Source: JAUSIF01 sp036556265 (lineage in GTDB: Bacteria > Pseudomonadota > Alphaproteobacteria > Rhizobiales > Xanthobacteraceae). From it: DNA of 49,045 nucleotides. The notes beneath the pieces are model-generated. The model was not told where the DNA came from, did no database searches, and worked only from the letters and a program-made list of their open reading frames with translations. Each line of letters opens with the position of its first letter. Position 1 is the stretch's first letter. Where the stretch lies: contig DATBJU010000038.1 of assembly GCA_036556265.1 (NCBI GenBank), positions 1 through 49,045 of the forward strand, given 5' to 3'. Position numbers and translations under genes: made by a program. Below are positions 28,454 through 36,541 of this stretch, in pieces.

Positions 28454-29332
28454 TTGAGCGAGCCAAGAACATTCCGGGCGGCGCTCGTGCAGTTGCGCGC
28501 CGGTCGCGACGTGATCGCCAATATCGACGCGGCCGCGAAGTTGGTGCGCGAAGCAAAGTCACTCGGCGCGGAATACGTGCAGACGCCCGAGCAGACTTCG
28601 CTCATGGAGCTCGATCGCAAGTCGTTGTTCGGGCACATCGTCGAGGAAGAGCACGACCCCGCGCTTGCGGCGTTCCAGCAGCTCGCTCGCGAGCTCAAGA
28701 TTTACGTTCATATCGGTTCGCTGGCGGTGAGAGTGTCGCCGGACAAGGCGGCGAACCGCACGTTCTTCATCGGCCCGAATGGTGAGATCATCGCGCGCTA
28801 CGACAAGATCCACATGTTCGATGTGAATCTGCCGAACGGCGAGAGCTATCGCGAATCGAACACCTATCGGCCCGGCGATACGGCCGTGGTCGTGGCGCTG
28901 CCATTCTGCAAGGTTGGATTGTCGATCTGCTACGACGTGCGCTTCCCGGCGCTGTATCGGGCGCTCGCCGAGGCGGGCGCGGAAATGATTGCCGTTCCAG
29001 CCGCGTTCACCAAGCAGACGGGCGAGGCCCATTGGCACCTGTTGTTGCGCGCGCGCGCGGTCGAGACCGGCTGCTTCGTATTGGCAGCCGCGCAGGGCGG
29101 CCGGCACGAGAACGGGCGCGACACGTTCGGGCACAGTGTGGCGATTGATCCCTGGGGCCGCGTGTTCGCCGAGGCGGGTATCGAGCCCGGCGTGACCATC
29201 GCCGATATCGACCTTGCACTCGTCGCGGACGCACGCAGCAAAATTCCGGCGCTCGAGCACGGGCGGCGTTTCGAAGTCGTCGCCCCGCCGAAGGACGGCG
29301 GGCGGCTGCATCTGGTGGGTAAAGCATCTTGA
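28454..29332 (+). CDS. Nit2-type carbon-nitrogen hydrolase (putative deaminated-glutathione amidase)
   Basis: A 292-residue nitrilase-superfamily amidase with the catalytic Glu46-Lys118-Cys159 set (TPEQTS, RYDKIHMFDV and GLSICYDVRF). The sequence resembles bacterial and mitochondrial Nit2/Nit1 proteins, which repair deaminated glutathione or act as omega-amidases; which reaction applies here is not decidable. The start is a TTG with an exact AGGAGG upstream. The stop overlaps the TTG start of the DUF1178 gene, so the two are probably translated together. Confidence 0.9.
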   Translation: MSEPRTFRAALVQLRAGRDVIANIDAAAKLVREAKSLGAEYVQTPEQTSLMELDRKSLFGHIVEEEHDPALAAFQQLARELKIYVHIGSLAVRVSPDKAANRTFFIGPNGEIIARYDKIHMFDVNLPNGESYRESNTYRPGDTAVVVALPFCKVGLSICYDVRFPALYRALAEAGAEMIAVPAAFTKQTGEAHWHLLLRARAVETGCFVLAAAQGGRHENGRDTFGHSVAIDPWGRVFAEAGIEPGVTIADIDLALVADARSKIPALEHGRRFEVVAPPKDGGRLHLVGKAS

Positions 29333-29787
29333 TCCGGTACGCACTCGTCTGTGAAGCAGGCCATAACTTCGAAAGTTGGTTCCGCTCGTCCGCCGACTAT
29401 GACGCGCAACGGAAGAAGAGCCTCGTTGCCTGCCCAACATGCGGCTCCGCCTCGATCGAGAAGCAGATTATGCGCCCGTCGGTCGCCCGCCGTGATGTGC
29501 CCGCAGCGCGAAAGGAGCAGCCGGCCGCCGCGGAGAAGGCCCCTGTCGCGATGATGTCGCCGCAGGAGCAGGAATTCCGGAAGAAGCTCAAGGAGCTGCG
29601 CGACCACGTCACGAAGAGTGCCGACTACGTGGGTGAGAAATTTCCGGAGCTTGCCCGGCAGATGCACTATGAAGAGATCGAGCAGCGCTCGATCTACGGC
29701 GAAGCGAAGCCCGACGAAGTGCGCGAGCTGCTCGACGAAGGTGTCGCGGTGCAGCCGCTTCCGGTCTTGCCGGAGGATCGGAACTAA
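29329..29787 (+). CDS. DUF1178 family protein
   Basis: A 152-residue protein of unknown function. The N-terminal part resembles a zinc-ribbon regulatory domain: IRYALVCEAGHNFESWF with a CPTCGS pair at residues ~35-39. A linker and a helical tail follow (EFRKKLKELRDHVTKSADYVGEKFPELARQMHYEE). It starts with a TTG that overlaps the preceding amidase stop (cTTGA). No catalytic residues are evident. It is convergent with the TRAP permease, with 31 bp between the stops. Confidence 0.88.
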   Translation: MIRYALVCEAGHNFESWFRSSADYDAQRKKSLVACPTCGSASIEKQIMRPSVARRDVPAARKEQPAAAEKAPVAMMSPQEQEFRKKLKELRDHVTKSADYVGEKFPELARQMHYEEIEQRSIYGEAKPDEVRELLDEGVAVQPLPVLPEDRN

Positions 29788-29818
29788 TCCTGCCCGCAGA
29801 ACCGGCGCGTGGCGCGAC

Positions 29819-31816
29819 CTAGGCGTCGCCGGAGGTCGACCGCATACCGGCCGTCGACGCGGCGAGCATGGGCGCCGGGGCCGGCAAGCGTGACAGATTG
29901 CCAAGCAGGATCACCGCCAGGCAGATCACAGTTCCTGCCAGCGTCGATTGCCAGCTTGGAAAGCCGATCAACAAAGCGCCCACGAACAGCACGACGCGCG
30001 ACCACATGCGCAGCAGTCCGAAGCGCCACAGCCGGCCCTCGGAAGCCGCGGCGATCAGCATGATTGCAACGACGTTGATCGGCAGCCAGATCGCCGTGTC
30101 GAGCCACGAGCCCTGCAAGATCAGCGCCGGCTGGAACAGGAAGAACACCGGGATGAAGTAGAGGACAATGCCGAGCCGGCAGGCGTGCCAGCTCGTCAGC
30201 ATCGGGTCGGAATCGCTGATGCGAGAGGCGATGAAGGCGGCAAGCGCCACCGGTGGTGTGATGGCAGCGAGCATCGAGTAGTAGGCGATGAAGAGGTGGA
30301 TCGCGAGTGTATTGAACCCGCCGATCTGCTCGAGCGCCGGCGCGAGGGTCAGTGCCAGCATGAGGTAGGCGGCCACGATCATGCCCAGCATGCCGAACAG
30401 CAGGCAGATGCCGACGCCGATGATGAGGACGAGGGCGACATTCTCTCCGCCGAGGCGCACCAGCTCGGAGGCGATGTTGGGCGCGACGCCCGTCGCCATC
30501 AGGCCGCCGAGAATGAAGCTCGTCGGCAGCAGGAGCGCCATGGTTTGGCTCAGCAACTTGCTGATCTCGAGCAGGATCTCGGGAATCTTCTCGAGACGCA
30601 GGCGCAAACTCTTTTTCACGAAGGACAGTGCGAGCAGAAGCGCACAGGCGTAGAATGGTGCGAGCCGCTCCCAACGCATGAAAACGAGGCCCCAGACGAG
30701 GAAGCCAAGCACGGCGAGGAACGGCCAACCATCCTTGAGGGTCTGCGAGAGGGTCGGCAATTCGGCGCGCGGCAATCCGGCGAGCCCCGCCTTCGCCGAA
30801 TAGGCGTCGACGTGACAGTAGAGGCCGAAATAATAGAGGATACTCGGCAACGCCGCGGCGACGACGATGACGCCGTACTCGGTGTTGGTGAAGTCCGCCA
30901 TGATGAAGGCGACGGCGCCCATCACCGGCGGCATCAGCATGCCGCCGGTGGAGGCGCAGGCTTCCAGCGCGCCCGCATAATAGTTGGGGAAGCCGGCGCG
31001 ACGCATGCTCGGGATGGTGATCGCGCCGGTGCTGACGACGTTGGCGAAGATGCTGCCGCTCAGGCTGCCGAAGAACCCGCTGGAGAGTACTGCGACCTTT
31101 GCCGGCCCACCACGGGCGGTGCCCATCAGTGCCATCGCGAGCTTGAGAAAGAAGTCAGCCGCGCCGGTGGGGCCTAGCAGCGCGGCAAGGATCAGGAATC
31201 CGATCAAGGTCTCGCCGACGACGCGCGTGACCACTCCAAGCAGTGCATCGCTCGAATAGACGTTGAACGCAATCGTACGGCCGAACGACATCGGCGGCCC
31301 CCACAGGACGCCGGGCAGATACTCCGCATAGACGGGATAGAGCGCGAAGATCGCGACGATGATCAGAAAGATTATGCCGCCGGTCCGGCGAGCCGCTTCC
31401 ATCACGATCAGGAAGACGGTGATGGCGACGGCGAGCTGCCAACTATTGGCTGGAATCCAGGTCTGGAAGGCGAGCTCGCGGCTCATGTACGTCAGGAATA
31501 CAAAAATCCCCAACGTGAGGACCGCGGGACCGTAGCTTAGCCAGCCGACGTTCCGCTCCTTGCGGTGCGCCGGCGTGAGCAGAAATACGACCGGCAGGAA
31601 CATCAGCATCAGGAGGAAATAGTAGGTGAGGTCCAGCATCGGATAGATGCTGAAGATGTAATTGACAGAGATCGCGATGCCGGCGGCCGAAGTCGCGAGA
31701 ATGTAGAGCCGGATGACAAGCGGCAATGAGCGGTATCGATCAAGCGTGCGATCGGCAAACGCTTCGGGGACCTTCGCTTGAATGTCCGCTCCGATCTTTT
31801 CCTCGATGCCACTCAT
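29819..31816 (-). CDS. TRAP transporter fused permease (DctQ-DctM, TAXI type)
   Basis: A 665-residue integral membrane protein in which the small (4-helix) and large (12-helix) TRAP permease domains are fused, as in the TAXI-associated '4TM/12TM' class. The N-terminal ~180 residues contain the first helices (LPLVIRLYILATSAAGIAISVNYIF). The large domain follows with typical loops such as GFFGSLSGSIFANVVSTGAITIPSMRRAGFP and ACASTGGMLMPPVMGAVAF. It uses an ion gradient to take up an organic substrate, probably a carboxylate, delivered by the binding protein encoded 92 bp upstream. The substrate is unknown. Confidence 0.93.
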   Translation of the reverse strand: MSGIEEKIGADIQAKVPEAFADRTLDRYRSLPLVIRLYILATSAAGIAISVNYIFSIYPMLDLTYYFLLMLMFLPVVFLLTPAHRKERNVGWLSYGPAVLTLGIFVFLTYMSRELAFQTWIPANSWQLAVAITVFLIVMEAARRTGGIIFLIIVAIFALYPVYAEYLPGVLWGPPMSFGRTIAFNVYSSDALLGVVTRVVGETLIGFLILAALLGPTGAADFFLKLAMALMGTARGGPAKVAVLSSGFFGSLSGSIFANVVSTGAITIPSMRRAGFPNYYAGALEACASTGGMLMPPVMGAVAFIMADFTNTEYGVIVVAAALPSILYYFGLYCHVDAYSAKAGLAGLPRAELPTLSQTLKDGWPFLAVLGFLVWGLVFMRWERLAPFYACALLLALSFVKKSLRLRLEKIPEILLEISKLLSQTMALLLPTSFILGGLMATGVAPNIASELVRLGGENVALVLIIGVGICLLFGMLGMIVAAYLMLALTLAPALEQIGGFNTLAIHLFIAYYSMLAAITPPVALAAFIASRISDSDPMLTSWHACRLGIVLYFIPVFFLFQPALILQGSWLDTAIWLPINVVAIMLIAAASEGRLWRFGLLRMWSRVVLFVGALLIGFPSWQSTLAGTVICLAVILLGNLSRLPAPAPMLAASTAGMRSTSGDA

Positions 31817-31908
31817 GATGCCCTCGTCATCTCAGCTGCGGGCGCGCGCCGGCAGCGACGGTCGCGCGGGCGGCGCGGGCAAGCGAACCGCACCGCACCG
31901 TCGTCGCA

Positions 31909-33135
31909 TTACTTTATCGCGAGGACCTGAAGGCCGAACGGCTGCTCCATGCCGTTCTTCTTTCTGAACTCGGCCCATAGAGCGAGCCAGTCCTTGTTTC
32001 CGGGTGCCGTCGAGATGCCCTTTTCCGTTGCGGCCTCGAGCGCGTCCTTGTAGACGGCGACGCGCTTCTTCGCGAGCTCAACTAGTTTGTCCTGGCGGGC
32101 CTGGTACTGCGGCTTCCAGAGATTCTTTTCCTTCAAGTAGCGGACCGTGCCCTCGTGCAGCGGCTCGAGGGCTCCCGCCTCGAGAAATTCGACGAGGTTT
32201 GCGATCGTCATCATGTTCGCGTGGGTGAACTTGTCTTTGAACTTAGCGTGGTTCTCATCCATCCACTTCACGAGCTGGTATACGAATTCCGGATCTTCGC
32301 TCGCCAGCACGTGGTTGGATTGATAGGCGTGGTCCATCTGAATGCCGATCGACGATTTCACGCCGGCTGTCGTCTTCTTCACGATGTAGCCCGGCTGGAG
32401 CTTGCGATAGCGGTCGAAAGCCTCCGGATTCTTGTCGCGTGACGGGAGCTCCAGCCAGCGGATGCCGTTCGGTCCCGCCTCGGCCTGATAGCTCGGGCCG
32501 GAGATCGGCGAGGTGAAGGTTACGTCCGCGCGGCCTTCGGCAACGACGCTCGTGTTGGCGCCGTAGCTGCCGACCTCGACCAGCTGCACGTCCGATCGCT
32601 TAAGGCCGCGATAGGCAAGCAGCGCGTCGACACCTGCCACCAGGAAGGATGAAGTTGCGGCGAGGGCGACTTTCGTGCCGGGCTTGATGTCGTCGATCGT
32701 CTTGATCGAGGAGTCCCCGCGGACCATGTACCCCCAGGCCGTCACCAGATTCATGTTGATGAGGCGCGTGTCGGACGGCCCGCCGATGCGTGAGGCATAG
32801 CCTTCGATGGCGTCGAGCTGATCGAAGTAGTCGGACGGCTGATAGAGCGAGAGACGGCCTTCGCCCGAGTTCAGCCATTCGGTGCGGGCGTAGCCGTTCG
32901 GAGCCGGCAGCACGCGGGCGCGCGAACCAGTGGCGTTGTTGAATTCAGGCGTCCATGCCAATGCGAGCGAATGGTTCGCGGTGCCGACGGCCGGCGTAAT
33001 CACATTGAAAAATTTCGGCCAGGCGAATTCCTTCTTCTGCGCGCTCGATTGCTGCGCGCCGCCTATGAGCACCGCCCCGCCGAGCAACAATGCGCCGGCA
33101 ACGCCGCAAACAGTCGTCCACTTGTTGTGCAACAT
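31909..33135 (-). CDS. TAXI-family TRAP solute-binding protein
   Basis: A 408-residue periplasmic receptor for the adjacent permease. The ATG at 33135 begins a signal peptide (MLHNKWTTVCGVAGALLLGGAVLIGG...) and is preceded by GGGAGGGA. The TAXI-type segments YASRIGGPSDTRLINMN, KPGTKVALAATSSFLVAGVDALLAYRG and the GRADVTFTSPISGPSY pocket are visible. The protein is larger than the usual ~320 residues, with extra C-terminal helices (LEPLHEGTVRYLKEKNLWKPQYQ). An in-frame extension to 33189 adds only a poor leader and is rejected. Confidence 0.9.
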   Translation of the reverse strand: MLHNKWTTVCGVAGALLLGGAVLIGGAQQSSAQKKEFAWPKFFNVITPAVGTANHSLALAWTPEFNNATGSRARVLPAPNGYARTEWLNSGEGRLSLYQPSDYFDQLDAIEGYASRIGGPSDTRLINMNLVTAWGYMVRGDSSIKTIDDIKPGTKVALAATSSFLVAGVDALLAYRGLKRSDVQLVEVGSYGANTSVVAEGRADVTFTSPISGPSYQAEAGPNGIRWLELPSRDKNPEAFDRYRKLQPGYIVKKTTAGVKSSIGIQMDHAYQSNHVLASEDPEFVYQLVKWMDENHAKFKDKFTHANMMTIANLVEFLEAGALEPLHEGTVRYLKEKNLWKPQYQARQDKLVELAKKRVAVYKDALEAATEKGISTAPGNKDWLALWAEFRKKNGMEQPFGLQVLAIK

Positions 33136-33312
33136 CGCGTCCCTCCCAGGACCATTTGTATTGTTCGGAGCGCTATTGTGAGCGCTCATTGATGCAAGGC
33201 TAGTTGTGGAGGCCGGTCGTGTAAACCTCCCCTGGCCGCAGGCGGTGTCCGCAATGCAACCGGATCGGAAAAAATCGACGGCGAGTCTGGAAATAGTCGG
33301 CCTGCAGCCGAG

Positions 33313-34212
33313 TTAGCGGTGTGCCCAGAGCAGCAGCGCAATGCCGGCGACGGTGCAAACGATTCCGAGAGCTTCGCGGAGCGTCGTACGCTCATCGAAC
33401 AGGCGCCGCGCGACGATCTGCGCGAACAGGACCTCGATGAGCGCGAGCGTGCGCACGCTGGCGGCGGTCGCGAGCGCAAACGCGAGAAACCAGAATTGCG
33501 AGGCAAGGGCGCCGAGGAAGCCGGCAGCGAGCGACGGCCGCCAGGAGCGGACTATGGCGCGCAGCGCCGCAGGCTCGCGTAGCGCAAGATAGAGTGACAA
33601 CAGCGCGGCCTGGAGGACAAGGCCGACGGTGAGCGTGAACGTCGCAGCCATCACGTAGTTCGGCAGTTCGAGGCTGAGGATCGCGCCGCGATAGCCGACG
33701 GCAGAAAGCGCGAACATGGCGCCGGCGGCGATCCCGAGGATCATCGGTCGCGGTCCGTCCGTGGGTGCGCCAGGACGCAGTGACATCAACATCACGCCGG
33801 CCGTAGCAATCAGGATCGCTGCGCCCATCAGCGGCGTGAGCCGGTCGCCGAGAAAGACAAGGCCGAACAGTGCGACCTGCACCGGCTCGGTCTTGATGTA
33901 GGCAATCGCGACAACGAACGAGCGCTCGTTCATCGCGCTCAGCATGAGCGCGGTCGCAAGGATCTGGGCGAGCGTGCCGAGCAAGATCCACGGCCAATAG
34001 ATCGGGGATGGCGCGGGCAGGTCCGCACCGGCCGCGAAGGTGACCACGGCGAGAAACAGGATCGCAAACGGAAATCCGAACAGGAAGCGCACATGCGTCG
34101 CGCCGACCGTGCCGAGCGTTCCGGTCAGGCCGCGCTGGGTCGCGTTGCGCAGCGTCTGGGCAAGCGCGGCAGCGACGGTGAACGCCGCCCAGAGCCAGTC
34201 TTCCTGGAGCAT
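33313..34212 (-). CDS. EamA/DMT-family transporter
   Basis: A 299-residue membrane protein of the drug/metabolite transporter superfamily, with about ten hydrophobic segments arranged as two EamA repeats (residues ~5-140 and ~150-290). The ATG at 34212 gives MLQEDWLWAAFTVAAALAQTL, a typical opening; a longer frame to 34299 reads into ubiG. It follows ubiG by 17 bp on the same strand and precedes the TAXI genes after a 177-bp gap. The substrate is not predictable from sequence. Confidence 0.88.
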   Translation of the reverse strand: MLQEDWLWAAFTVAAALAQTLRNATQRGLTGTLGTVGATHVRFLFGFPFAILFLAVVTFAAGADLPAPSPIYWPWILLGTLAQILATALMLSAMNERSFVVAIAYIKTEPVQVALFGLVFLGDRLTPLMGAAILIATAGVMLMSLRPGAPTDGPRPMILGIAAGAMFALSAVGYRGAILSLELPNYVMAATFTLTVGLVLQAALLSLYLALREPAALRAIVRSWRPSLAAGFLGALASQFWFLAFALATAASVRTLALIEVLFAQIVARRLFDERTTLREALGIVCTVAGIALLLWAHR

Positions 34213-34229
34213 GGGAACTTCCGCGACGG

Positions 34230-34991
34230 TCAGGCGAGCACGATGCGCTTGTGCGCAAGCGTCATGTAGTTGACGTCCATATCGTTGTGGCGCTGCCACT
34301 GGTCAGCGAGCGGACTGTAGACGATACCTCCTTCGTCCATGATCTCGAGTCCGGCGGCAACGAGCGCTGCTTCCAGCTCCTCGGGCGTTACGAGCTTGTC
34401 CCAGCGGTGGGTGCCGACGGGAAGCCAGCGCAGGATGTATTCGGCGCCGACGATCGCGAGGGCGAAGCTCTTGAGCGTGCGGTTGATCGTAGTCACGACC
34501 ATGAGCCCACCCGGTTTCACGCACTCCCCGCAGTGGTGGACGAATAGCGGAAGGTCGGCCACGTGCTCGACGACCTCCGATGCGATCACGACGTCGAAGC
34601 GCTTGCCGGTTTCGGCGACAGCTTCGATGGTCTCGGCCCGGTAGTCGATCTTGAGGCCGATCTTTTCGGCGTGAATGCGCGCGGCGGCGATATTCTCCTC
34701 GGCCGGGTCGATTCCGGTGACTTTGGCACCGAGGCGCGCCAGCGGCTCGGCGAGAATGCCGCCGCCGCAGCCGACGTCGAGGATGCTGAGGCCGGACAAG
34801 CAGTCGAGCTGTTTCGAATCGGACCCGTAGTGTGCGCAGGCGCTGTCGCGAATGAAAGCCAGCCGCACCGGGTTGAACTTGTGCAGAGGGCGCATCTTTC
34901 CGTGCGGATTCCACCACTCGTCGGCCATGGCCGCGAAGCGGGCGACCTCGGCGGCGTCGATGGTGGTCTTCCGTTTCCCGGCGTTAGCCAT
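34230..34991 (-). CDS. ubiG: Ubiquinone biosynthesis O-methyltransferase UbiG
   Basis: A 253-residue SAM-dependent methyltransferase that adds both O-methyl groups during ubiquinone synthesis. The SAM-binding motif LDVGCGGGILAEPLARLGAKVTGID is complete. DEWWNPHGKMRPLHKFNPVRLAFIRD at the N-terminus and GTHRWDKLVTPEELEAAL near the C-terminus are UbiG signatures. The ATG at 34991 starts at ANAGKRKTTIDAAEVARF, as usual; upstream in-frame codons are not conserved. It is divergent from lysC, with 114 bp between the starts. Confidence 0.96.
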   Translation of the reverse strand: MANAGKRKTTIDAAEVARFAAMADEWWNPHGKMRPLHKFNPVRLAFIRDSACAHYGSDSKQLDCLSGLSILDVGCGGGILAEPLARLGAKVTGIDPAEENIAAARIHAEKIGLKIDYRAETIEAVAETGKRFDVVIASEVVEHVADLPLFVHHCGECVKPGGLMVVTTINRTLKSFALAIVGAEYILRWLPVGTHRWDKLVTPEELEAALVAAGLEIMDEGGIVYSPLADQWQRHNDMDVNYMTLAHKRIVLA

Positions 34992-35105
34992 TTGGACTTC
35001 CCTCGGCTGCGCGCCGTTGCGGGCCGATGCTGCCGACTGTATCAATACGCCCGGTTCCGACCGTCGAAAACATCGATTTCCCAATCACGAGGAAGTGCCG
35101 CCGCC

Positions 35106-36353
35106 ATGGCCCGTCTCGTCATGAAGTTCGGCGGCACCTCGGTGGCCGACCTCGACCGGATTCGCAACGTCGCGCGCCACGTGGAGCGCGAGGTGAAGGC
35201 AGGTAATGAGGTCGCGGTTGTGGTCTCCGCAATGGCCGGCAAGACCAACGAACTCGTCGCGCTGGCGCGGGAGGCGGCGGCGCTCCACGATGCGCGCGAG
35301 TATGACGCGGTTGTCGGGTCCGGCGAGCAAGTGACCTCCGGGTTGCTCGCGATTGTTCTCGAGGACATCGGCGTGCCGGCGCGCTCGTGGCAAGGCTGGC
35401 AGCTTCCGATCCTGACCGACAACGCACACGGCGCCGCGCGCATTCTTCAAATCAACGGCGCCGAGCTGATCAAACGATTTCGCGAGCACGGTCAGGTCGC
35501 CGTCATTTCCGGCTTCCAGGGTGTGCACAAGGAGACCGGACGGATCACAACCCTTGGACGCGGCGGGTCGGATACAAGCGCAGTTGCCGTCGCTGCGGCG
35601 ATCCGCGCCGATCGTTGCGATATCTATACCGATGTGGACGGCGTCTATACGACCGATCCGAACATAGTCGAAAGGGCCCGTCGGCTCGACAAGGTGGCCT
35701 ACGAGGAAATGCTGGAAATGGCGTCGCTCGGCGCCAAGGTCATGCAGGTGCGTTCCGTAGAGCTCGCGATGCAAAAGCGCGTGCGCGTGTTCGTGCGTTC
35801 GAGCTTCGAGAAGCCGGAAGACATCGACCCGCACCGGGTACCGAACGGAACACTCATTTGCGATGAGGAGGAGATCGTGGAAAGCCAAGTCGTAACCGGC
35901 ATCGCCTTCTCCAGGGACGAAGCGCAGATTTCGATCCGCCGGGTGGCGGACAAGCCGGGCGTGGCGGCCTCGCTGTTCGGGCCGCTCGCCGACGCAAATA
36001 TCAACGTAGACATGATCGTCCAAAACACCTCGGCCGATGGCCGCACCGACATCACGTTCACCGTGCCGGTCGCAGACTATGAGCGGGCGCAGCAGACACT
36101 CGCGAAGATCAAGGATAAGGTCGGATTCGCGGCGATCGAAGGTGCGGCCGATGTAGTGAAGGTGTCGATCATCGGAGTAGGCATGCGCAGCCACGCGGGC
36201 GTTGCAGCAACGGCGTTCAAGGCCTTGGCGGACCGGGGCATCAATATCCGGGCGATCTCGACCTCGGAGATCAAGATTTCGGTCCTGATCGACGCCGCGT
36301 ATACCGAACTTGCAGTACGGACTTTGCATTCTGTATACGGGCTCGACCGGTAG
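35106..36353 (+). CDS. lysC: Aspartate kinase
   Basis: A 415-residue aspartokinase catalysing the first step from aspartate to lysine, threonine and methionine. It opens with the nucleotide motif RLVMKFGGTSVAD. The catalytic domain runs to about residue 245 (GRGGSDTSAVAVAAAI, TDVDGVYTTDPNIV), followed by two ACT domains (ISIRRVADKPGVAASLFGPLADANINVDMI and VSIIGVGMRSHAGVAATAFKALADRGINI), the usual site of lysine/threonine feedback. The start is the ATG at 35106; upstream open sequence is antisense to ubiG. It is followed by ptsP. Confidence 0.97.
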   Translation: MARLVMKFGGTSVADLDRIRNVARHVEREVKAGNEVAVVVSAMAGKTNELVALAREAAALHDAREYDAVVGSGEQVTSGLLAIVLEDIGVPARSWQGWQLPILTDNAHGAARILQINGAELIKRFREHGQVAVISGFQGVHKETGRITTLGRGGSDTSAVAVAAAIRADRCDIYTDVDGVYTTDPNIVERARRLDKVAYEEMLEMASLGAKVMQVRSVELAMQKRVRVFVRSSFEKPEDIDPHRVPNGTLICDEEEIVESQVVTGIAFSRDEAQISIRRVADKPGVAASLFGPLADANINVDMIVQNTSADGRTDITFTVPVADYERAQQTLAKIKDKVGFAAIEGAADVVKVSIIGVGMRSHAGVAATAFKALADRGINIRAISTSEIKISVLIDAAYTELAVRTLHSVYGLDR

Positions 36354-36466
36354 TCGGGCCTTTGGGGCGACTGGCAGCGGGTACAGTGCCGGCTCATTTC
36401 GGTGACAAACGTGCGTAACGGATCGTCGACTAAGAAGGCGGCACGCGGGCACCGGCTCTAGCGAGA

Positions 36467-36487
36467 GCGCGGGCTCGACTCCCGCGC
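36467..36487 (+). terminator. Possible hairpin terminator after lysC
   Basis: A 7-bp GC stem GCGCGGG/CCCGCGC with loop CTCGACT lies in the 188-bp gap between lysC and ptsP, followed by GGTTCTTTC. The weak T-tract makes termination uncertain; it could instead be a leader structure of ptsP. Confidence 0.3.
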
Positions 36488-36541
36488 GAGGTTCTTTCAG
36501 CCAACATCGGGCGGCGCGGCGCTCGAACAGGAAACAAGCCC

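Noticed and set aside
36440..36500. Possible tRNA-like fold in the lysC-ptsP gap
   Set aside because: Only one short GC hairpin is present; no acceptor, D or T arm can be drawn.
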